Origin: Chitinophagaceae bacterium
GTDB taxonomy: Bacteria; Bacteroidota; Bacteroidia; Chitinophagales; Chitinophagaceae
Direction of reading: 5' to 3'
NCBI GenBank assembly: GCA_947379895.1
Contig: CANCPA010000015.1
Coordinates: 1-38,593 of the forward strand
DNA: 38,593 bases
In this document: positions 34,098 through 38,593 of the stretch, one piece after another
Position numbering within the stretch: the first letter of the stretch is position 1
Layout of the letters: each line of letters opens with the position of its first letter
The notes under the pieces: model-generated
What the model saw: the letters and a program-made list of their open reading frames with translations, nothing else
Told to the model about the DNA's origin: nothing
Database searches by the model: none
Position numbers and translations under genes: made by a program

Positions 34098-34556
34098 ATG
34101 AAATTAGAACAAGCTATAAAGAGTACGAAGTTTAAAAGTGAGTCACAAAAAGCTGTTTTGAATATTTTATATTCAGCTTGGTGGTTGAAGACTTTGATGA
34201 CTAAAGACCTTAAAAGGTTTGGCTTGACGCACGAACAGTATAACGTTTTGAGGATTTTGAAAGGCAAGCATCCTGAACAAATGTGTGTTAGAGATATAGC
34301 GAGTAGGATGATTGAAAAAAGTTCAAATGTCCCTAGAATTATTGATAGATTGGAATTGAAGAAATTTGTAGAGAGAAATACGTCTATGCTTGACAAAAGG
34401 GAAACTGTAATTACAATTACACAAAAGGGTATTGAGGTATTGAGGGATAGCACTAGTTTGATTGAAAAAAAATCTGAATCTTCATTTCTTATTGAAGAAA
34501 AAGATGCTTTCTTGTTAAATACACTTTTGGACAAGATAAGGACTTCAGAATTGTAG
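34098..34556 (+). CDS. MarR-family transcriptional regulator
   Basis: A 152-residue winged-helix DNA-binding protein. I chose ATG 34098; a GTG at 34071 in the same frame would place the -7 box inside the gene. The winged-helix part includes LTHEQYNVLRILKGKHPEQMCVRDIASRMIEKSSNVPRIIDRLELKKFVER, followed by the wing TSMLDKRETVITITQKG, where Asp-Lys-Arg is the conserved D-x-R motif. Terminal helices should form the dimer interface. MarR proteins usually repress nearby genes and release DNA on binding phenolic or oxidising ligands. Its neighbours (two pirins, YceI, DoxX-like) fit a redox or aromatic-stress operon. There are 61 bp to the first pirin gene. Confidence 0.92.
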   Translation: MKLEQAIKSTKFKSESQKAVLNILYSAWWLKTLMTKDLKRFGLTHEQYNVLRILKGKHPEQMCVRDIASRMIEKSSNVPRIIDRLELKKFVERNTSMLDKRETVITITQKGIEVLRDSTSLIEKKSESSFLIEEKDAFLLNTLLDKIRTSEL

Positions 34557-34570
34557 TTTTTTTTAAACTA

Positions 34571-34594
34571 ATACATGTATATACATTTAATTTG
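34571..34594 (+). promoter_or_regulatory. Second palindromic operator and weak promoter before pirin 1
   Basis: Two overlapping perfect palindromes, ATACATGTAT (34571-34580) and ATGTATATACAT (34575-34586), share the ATGTA/TACAT half-sites of the site before the MarR gene. TTAATTTG (34587-34594), one mismatch from the -7 consensus, follows directly. It lies 24 bp before the pirin ATG. A MarR-controlled internal promoter is likely. Confidence 0.5.
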
Positions 34595-34617
34595 TGATTT
34601 TTAAACAGGTATAAATT

Positions 34618-35328
34618 ATGACAACGATTTTACATAAGGCTAATACAAGAGGTCATGCTAATCATGGATGGCTAAACAGCTTTCACACATTTAGTTTTGC
34701 AGGGTATTACGACTCTAATAGGTTGCAATTTGGGGCATTAAGGGTGTTGAATGATGATACAGTTGCTGCAGGAATGGGCTTTGGGAGGCACCCTCATGAA
34801 AATATGGAGATTGTTTCAATACCCTTAAGTGGAGATCTAGAGCATCAAGACTCAACTGGTAGACACGAAATAATTAAACAGGGAGATGTCCAAATAATGA
34901 GTGCAGGTCGAGGGATTTTTCATAGCGAGAAGAATGCTAATCATGATAGGCAAGTTAAATTTCTGCAAATATGGGTGATGCCAAATGAAATCAATATTAC
35001 CCCAAGATATGAGCAAAAATATTTTCCGATTGTTGAACGAAAAAATAGGTTTCAAATTGTTGTTGCCCCTGATGACAAAAATGCAGTTTGGATAAATCAA
35101 AACGCTTGGTTTTCGTTAGGGAATTTAGATAAAAGTATAGTATTGAGTTATCAACTTCATAACAATGAGAATGGTGTTTATGCTTTCATAATCAAAGGAA
35201 GTGTCGTGATTAATGGAATAGAATTATTAGAGAGAGATGGATTAGCTTTAACAGAAATTACTGATTTAGAGATTGAAGCTAAAGAGGAAGCCGAAGTTTT
35301 ATTGATAGAAATTCCAATGAACAAATAG
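34618..35328 (+). CDS. Pirin-family bicupin protein (YhaK-like)
   Basis: A 236-residue cytoplasmic protein with two cupin domains. The N-terminal cupin holds the metal-site motif: His58 and His60 in GRHPHENME, then His102 and Glu104 in GRGIFHSEKN. These match the iron ligands of pirin and E. coli YhaK almost position for position. The start MTTILHKANTRGHANHGWLNSFHTFSFAGYYD is the classic N-terminal family signature. Pirins are linked to quercetin 2,3-dioxygenase activity and redox sensing; the substrate here is unknown. It follows the MarR gene and precedes a second, different pirin by 41 bp. Confidence 0.93.
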   Translation: MTTILHKANTRGHANHGWLNSFHTFSFAGYYDSNRLQFGALRVLNDDTVAAGMGFGRHPHENMEIVSIPLSGDLEHQDSTGRHEIIKQGDVQIMSAGRGIFHSEKNANHDRQVKFLQIWVMPNEINITPRYEQKYFPIVERKNRFQIVVAPDDKNAVWINQNAWFSLGNLDKSIVLSYQLHNNENGVYAFIIKGSVVINGIELLERDGLALTEITDLEIEAKEEAEVLLIEIPMNK

Positions 35329-35369
35329 GTAGTTTCAGATTCAAAAAAAATAGTCATAATTAAAATTAT

Positions 35370-36248
35370 ATGGGAAAGCAAAGAACAGTAAAAAGTGTAA
35401 TACATGCAGGTTTAATTGATATGGGTGGAATGATTGTTCGTCAAGCATTCCCATCAAGGAAAGTAGAAAGTATTGATCCATTTTTATTACTTCATCATGG
35501 AAATATTGAAGTCCCAAAAGACATCCCCATTTCTGAAACAGGTGTAGGACCCCATCCGCATAGAGGATTTTCGCCCGTGACATTTTTGTTTAAAGGGGGG
35601 GTAAATCATCAAGATAGTCGAGGAAATAACCATACAGTCTATGAAGGTGGTGTGCAATGGATGAATGCTGGCATGGGAATTATTCACAGTGAGCGTATGC
35701 CCTCAAATATTCAAGAATTAGGTGGTAAGGTCGAACTAATTCAATTATGGGTAAATACGCCTGCGAAACACAAAATGGATAAGCCGATTTATTTTCCTGC
35801 TAGTAAAGAAAATATCCAATTTATTGAAACTGATGATAAATTGTCGATTGTAAATGTGGTATCAGGTGAACTAAATGGAATTAAAGGAATTGTTCCAACC
35901 TTATCCCCTGTAAACACATTTACTGCGTCAATAAAAAGAGGGGGGACGTTTCATTTTAATATTCCTCAGAGTCATAATGTATTTATCTATCTATTAAGTG
36001 GAAAGCTTTTGATTAATAATGAAGATGTCGAAATCATGGAACATTATGTGACAATTTTGAATAATGATAGTGATGAAGGATTTTCTATTAAGGCACTAAA
36101 TGATGCGACGTTAATAATTGGGACAGGAGAGCCTTTAAATGAACCTGTTGTTGCTCATGGCCCTTTTGTTATGAATACACAAACCGAAATAATGGAAGCT
36201 TTTAGAGATTATCAAATGGGGAAAATGGGAGTATTAATAGAGAATTGA
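35370..36248 (+). CDS. Pirin-family protein, second paralogue
   Basis: A 292-residue bicupin, longer than its neighbour and of the classical pirin type (with the C-terminal pirin_C domain). Metal ligands are His62 and His64 in GVGPHPHRGF, and His106 and Glu108 in GMGIIHSERM. The C-terminal half contains GGTFHFNIPQSHNVFIYLLSGKLLINNE and GTGEPLNEPVVAHGPFVMNT, typical of pirin_C. Likely an iron-dependent dioxygenase or redox-responsive protein. Divergence from the upstream pirin indicates two old subfamilies rather than a local duplication. It lies 41 bp after pirin 1 and is probably co-transcribed. Confidence 0.93.
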   Translation: MGKQRTVKSVIHAGLIDMGGMIVRQAFPSRKVESIDPFLLLHHGNIEVPKDIPISETGVGPHPHRGFSPVTFLFKGGVNHQDSRGNNHTVYEGGVQWMNAGMGIIHSERMPSNIQELGGKVELIQLWVNTPAKHKMDKPIYFPASKENIQFIETDDKLSIVNVVSGELNGIKGIVPTLSPVNTFTASIKRGGTFHFNIPQSHNVFIYLLSGKLLINNEDVEIMEHYVTILNNDSDEGFSIKALNDATLIIGTGEPLNEPVVAHGPFVMNTQTEIMEAFRDYQMGKMGVLIEN

Positions 36249-36374
36249 TTATTTGATTTCTTTAATTTGAATGAATATTGATTATTAAAAGGAAGCTTAA
36301 GATTTAACCTTTTACATTTATTTAATTTTAATTCTTTTTTATAACATCCCTTGAATGGGGCAAATCAACTAAAA

Positions 36375-36902
36375 ATGGCTATTTACAATTTGGACGCTAT
36401 GCATAGCGAAATCACTTTTAAAGTGAAACATTTAATGATTAGTACTGTAACAGGTAGCTTTACTAAATTTGATGCGACATTAGAATCTGAAGCGAATGAC
36501 TTCAGTGATGCAAAGATTAAATTCTCTGCAGAAGTTGAAAGTATTTCTACTAGCAATGAACAACGTGACGGACACTTAAGGAGTGCTGACTTTTTTGATG
36601 TTGAAAAATTCCCGACTATTTCATTTTCTTCTACTTCGTTTTTGCATGTTGAAGACAGAGAATATAAATTAATAGGAGATTTAACAATTAAGGGGGTTAC
36701 TAAGTCAGTAACACTTGCTGTAGAATATGGTGGTGCAATGACCGATTTTTATGGTCAATCAAAAGTTGGTTTTGAACTTTCTGCTAAGATAAGTCGTGCT
36801 GAATTTGGCCTTATTTGGAGTGCTGTAACAGAAGCAGGTGGTGTTGTTGTTAGTGATGAAGTGAAATTAATACTTTCCGTTCAATTAGTTAAGCAATCTT
36901 AA
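36375..36902 (+). CDS. YceI-family protein
   Basis: A 175-residue lipocalin-like beta-barrel protein. I chose ATG 36375 (MAIYNLDAMHSEITFKVKHLMIS), because the TTG at 36351 adds eight non-conserved residues. Conserved motifs are HSEITFKVKHLMISTVTGSF, the NEQRDGHLRSADFFDVEKFPTISF core and LTIKGVTKSVTL. YceI proteins bind long polyisoprenoids or similar amphiphiles and are often base- or stress-induced. Many are periplasmic, but this one lacks a signal peptide, so it should be cytoplasmic. It lies 126 bp after pirin 2; TACATTTA at 36312-36319 is a possible weak internal -7 box. Confidence 0.93.
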   Translation: MAIYNLDAMHSEITFKVKHLMISTVTGSFTKFDATLESEANDFSDAKIKFSAEVESISTSNEQRDGHLRSADFFDVEKFPTISFSSTSFLHVEDREYKLIGDLTIKGVTKSVTLAVEYGGAMTDFYGQSKVGFELSAKISRAEFGLIWSAVTEAGGVVVSDEVKLILSVQLVKQS

Positions 36903-36985
36903 GATTTATACCATTTCAATTACTTTTTAAATAAATTGTAGTAACATTAAGTAGAGAACTTATCATTAATATTAAAAAATAAAAA

Positions 36986-37357
36986 ATGAATATTGCAAAA
37001 CAAATACCCTCGTTCTTATTAGCTTTTGTTTTTATTGTTTTCGGAGCTAATTTTTTTTTACATTTTATTCCTATGCCAGCACCTACAAAAGATTATGCAG
37101 GAGATTTTGGTGTTCTTCTTTATAAGACTGGCTTTTTAGCTATTGTGAAAGTCTTAGAAGTAATTATAGGTCTTTTGCTTGTTATTAAAACTACAAGAGC
37201 CTTGGCTTTGTTGTTGATAGCACCAATAGTAGTAAACATTTTCTTATTCGAAATTCTAATAGCTCATAAACCAGGTATTGGTGTAGCATTATTATTGATA
37301 AATTCAATAGGAATCTTTTTTTCTAAAGAAAAATACTTAGGAATAATTTCCAAATAA
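36986..37357 (+). CDS. DoxX-like small membrane protein
   Basis: A 123-residue protein with four hydrophobic helices: residues about 8-28 (SFLLAFVFIVFGANFFLHF), 48-70, 72-92 and 96-112. The first helix and loop (FGANFFLHFIPMP) and FLAIVKVLEVIIGLLLV resemble the DoxX/DoxD-like family. Members are linked to oxidative stress and thiosulfate or membrane redox chemistry in other bacteria, without a firm function for this subtype. It is the last gene of the MarR-pirin-pirin-YceI run, 83 bp after YceI, and is followed by a terminator, so the operon ends here. Confidence 0.75.
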   Translation: MNIAKQIPSFLLAFVFIVFGANFFLHFIPMPAPTKDYAGDFGVLLYKTGFLAIVKVLEVIIGLLLVIKTTRALALLLIAPIVVNIFLFEILIAHKPGIGVALLLINSIGIFFSKEKYLGIISK

Positions 37358-37366
37358 TATTTTTTC

Positions 37367-37414
37367 AAAAGGTCAGTTTTTAGCAAATATTTAATGCTTA
37401 ATGACTGACCTTTT
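37367..37414. terminator. Bidirectional terminator after the DoxX-like gene
   Basis: AAAAGGTCAGT (37367-37377) pairs with ACTGACCTTTT (37404-37414) around a 26-nt loop with a small internal AGCA/TGCT pair. It lies 9 bp after the DoxX stop and 9 bp before the end of the convergent lipoprotein gene, with T-runs on both strands. Confidence 0.85.
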
Positions 37415-37423
37415 TAGTGATTA

Positions 37424-37873
37424 TTATAATGGCAGTTTATATTTAATGTCATATTGCAATGGTATATTTTTATAAAAACAAGCTTTCCCTACTTTTGCAG
37501 TTCCTTTAATGGAAATGATTGCTTCCTTATTAAGGACAGTTGAAATGCCTCTTTTAATTATGTCAATAAAATCAAAGTTGAGAGTTGCAGGGATCTCAAA
37601 TGAAGATTTGCGCGAAATATGCATCATTGTATCTAATGTATAATTCACAATATATTTTTGATTAAAATATACTTCACAATCAATTTTTTTAAGATTGATG
37701 CCAAAGTTATTGGGATTATAAAATAATAGGTTCATTTGTACTATAGTTTTTGTCAAACCTACATGCTTAACTTGTAAGTTTTTTATTTCTCGATATTCAA
37801 AACTTTCTGCATGTTTGCAACCATTTAGTAAAAGAAGAATAAGAAATAAAAATAAAATTTGTTGATATCGCAT
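37424..37873 (-). CDS. LEA type 2-like lipoprotein
   Basis: A 149-residue predicted lipoprotein: hydrophobic signal with lipobox LLNGC (Cys19) and a polar residue after it. The mature part has an LEA14/water-stress-type beta-sandwich pattern: NLQVKHVGLTKTIVQMNLLFYNPNNFGINLKKIDCEVYFN, where the YNPN-x-F-G-I-x-L motif is characteristic, then the IPATLNFDF strand and SIKGTAKVG. It should be anchored to a membrane in the envelope. The role of bacterial LEA-2 proteins is not settled; desiccation tolerance is often suggested. It is divergent from the WbqC-like gene. Confidence 0.82.
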   Translation of the reverse strand: MRYQQILFLFLILLLLNGCKHAESFEYREIKNLQVKHVGLTKTIVQMNLLFYNPNNFGINLKKIDCEVYFNQKYIVNYTLDTMMHISRKSSFEIPATLNFDFIDIIKRGISTVLNKEAIISIKGTAKVGKACFYKNIPLQYDIKYKLPL

Positions 37874-37991
37874 AATTATATTGTTAATTATTGCAACAAT
37901 ATGTAACGTTTATGACATAGCAAATCTTTTTATTCCCTCATTAGTATAATCCTTCTCTTACTTAATATTAAAAGTTGAAAACTCAAGAAAT

Positions 37992-38593
37992 ATGATATTA
38001 GATAGTCTATATTTTCCATGTATCAGTTATTGTCAATTATTGTCAAAAAGTTCGTCATTGGTTATTGAACAGTATGATTATTTTAGAAAAATGAGTTTTC
38101 GTAATAGATGCATTATTTCTGGTAGCAATGGTTTGATAAGTTTGACTGTGCCAGTTGAGGGAGGGCGAAATAATCGAAATGTCATGAAAGACGTAAAAAT
38201 ATGTTACACAGAAAATTGGACTTTGCAACATTGGAAAGCAATAGTTTGTAGTTATTCAAAGTCACCTTACTTTGAATATTATGGAGAAAGCGTTGAGCAA
38301 CTAATTAAAAAAAGGCATGTTTTTTTAATAGATAAGAACTTGGAGATTTTACATTGGATAGTAAAAACTTTAAAATTATCATGCACTTTTGAATTTTCAA
38401 TTCAAAACAGTTTATTTGATCTAGACAATATTTCTGATTACAGAAATAAATGGCTGCCAAATAACTATCTAGAAGTAAGCAATTCTTTACCAGAATATTT
38501 TCAAATTTTTGAAGAGAAGCTTGGATTTAATGTTAATTTGAGTATTTTAGACTTATTGTTTTGTGAAGGGCAAAATGCAAAATATTTATTAAG
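37992..38593 (+). CDS. WbqC-family protein, cut by the window edge
   Basis: The frame opens with ATG at 37992 and runs without a stop to the end of the window (200 codons plus 2 bases). The protein starts MILDSLYFPCISYCQLL and contains FRNRCIISGSNGLISLTVPV, then WTLQHWKAIVCSYSKSPYFEYYGE and, near the edge, LGFNVNLSILDLLFCEGQNA. These are the conserved blocks of the WbqC family (PF08889), which is usually about 200-240 residues, so only the last few dozen residues at most should be missing. Family members occur in polysaccharide clusters and, in Bacteroidota, near signal peptidase genes. The biochemical function is not established. Confidence 0.88.
   Translation, partial: MILDSLYFPCISYCQLLSKSSSLVIEQYDYFRKMSFRNRCIISGSNGLISLTVPVEGGRNNRNVMKDVKICYTENWTLQHWKAIVCSYSKSPYFEYYGESVEQLIKKRHVFLIDKNLEILHWIVKTLKLSCTFEFSIQNSLFDLDNISDYRNKWLPNNYLEVSNSLPEYFQIFEEKLGFNVNLSILDLLFCEGQNAKYLL

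Noticed and set aside
34067-34534. 155-codon minus-strand frame over the MarR gene
   Set aside because: Antisense to a clear winged-helix regulator with its own promoter; no recognisable domain.

Overview
The window is AT-rich DNA from a member of the Bacteroidota, probably an aerobic or gliding-type lineage such as Chitinophagales/Sphingobacteriales; I cannot place the genus. Three signs point to the phylum. There are three cargo proteins of the type IX secretion system (T9SS): two with the gliding-associated CHU_C (type B) C-terminus and one with the type A C-terminal sorting domain. There is a PorP/SprF-like outer-membrane protein. Promoters fit the Bacteroidota -7 consensus TAnnTTTG, with no Shine-Dalgarno sequences before the starts. 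I see no rRNA, complete tRNA, insertion sequence, prophage or CRISPR array.

Layout. 1-677 is non-coding with a diverged direct repeat. An amino-acid permease (minus) is divergent from a secreted dipeptidyl-peptidase IV (plus), followed by purD. 6639-16576 is a three-gene surface cassette: a 2193-residue modular adhesin with a type B sorting domain, a PorP/SprF-like protein, and a TPR/PD40/OmpA protein that can anchor to peptidoglycan. Then come a YciI-like protein (minus), a glycosyltransferase, and a second large type B T9SS cargo protein with FN3, IgGFc-binding-like and PKD regions. 23829-26532 holds yajQ and guaA, separated by a minisatellite of six 63-bp units. A periplasmic-binding-like protein converges on a Prc/Tsp-type S41 protease across a 20-bp perfect terminator stem. 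An acyltransferase-3 membrane protein, an acetate-uptake (GPR1/FUN34/YaaH) transporter and a small type A T9SS cargo protein follow. 34098-37357 is a likely stress operon: MarR regulator, two pirins, YceI and DoxX-like. The window closes with a LEA-type lipoprotein (minus) and a WbqC-family gene cut by the right edge.

Most interesting signals. (1) The two stand-alone T9SS cargo genes, at 19006 and 32768, share an upstream arrangement: GCAGGAT, 3 nt, GCAGGAT, exactly 20 nt, then a TAnnTTT -7 box. The repeat stands where the -33 element should be, which suggests a shared activator or alternative sigma factor. (2) The giant adhesin is built from exact 918-bp (306-residue) blocks, each two Ig-like modules plus one DUF11 module; one block carries exactly one extra 264-bp Ig module. 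(3) The 63-bp tandem array has no indels, stays open in one plus-strand frame, and carries a small hairpin in most units. (4) Palindromes built on ATGTA/TACAT lie over the MarR promoter and again before the first pirin gene, which suggests autoregulation. (5) Several genes, guaA most clearly, have a -7 box so close to the ATG that leaderless mRNAs are expected.

All assignments come from reading the sequence; none was confirmed by database search.
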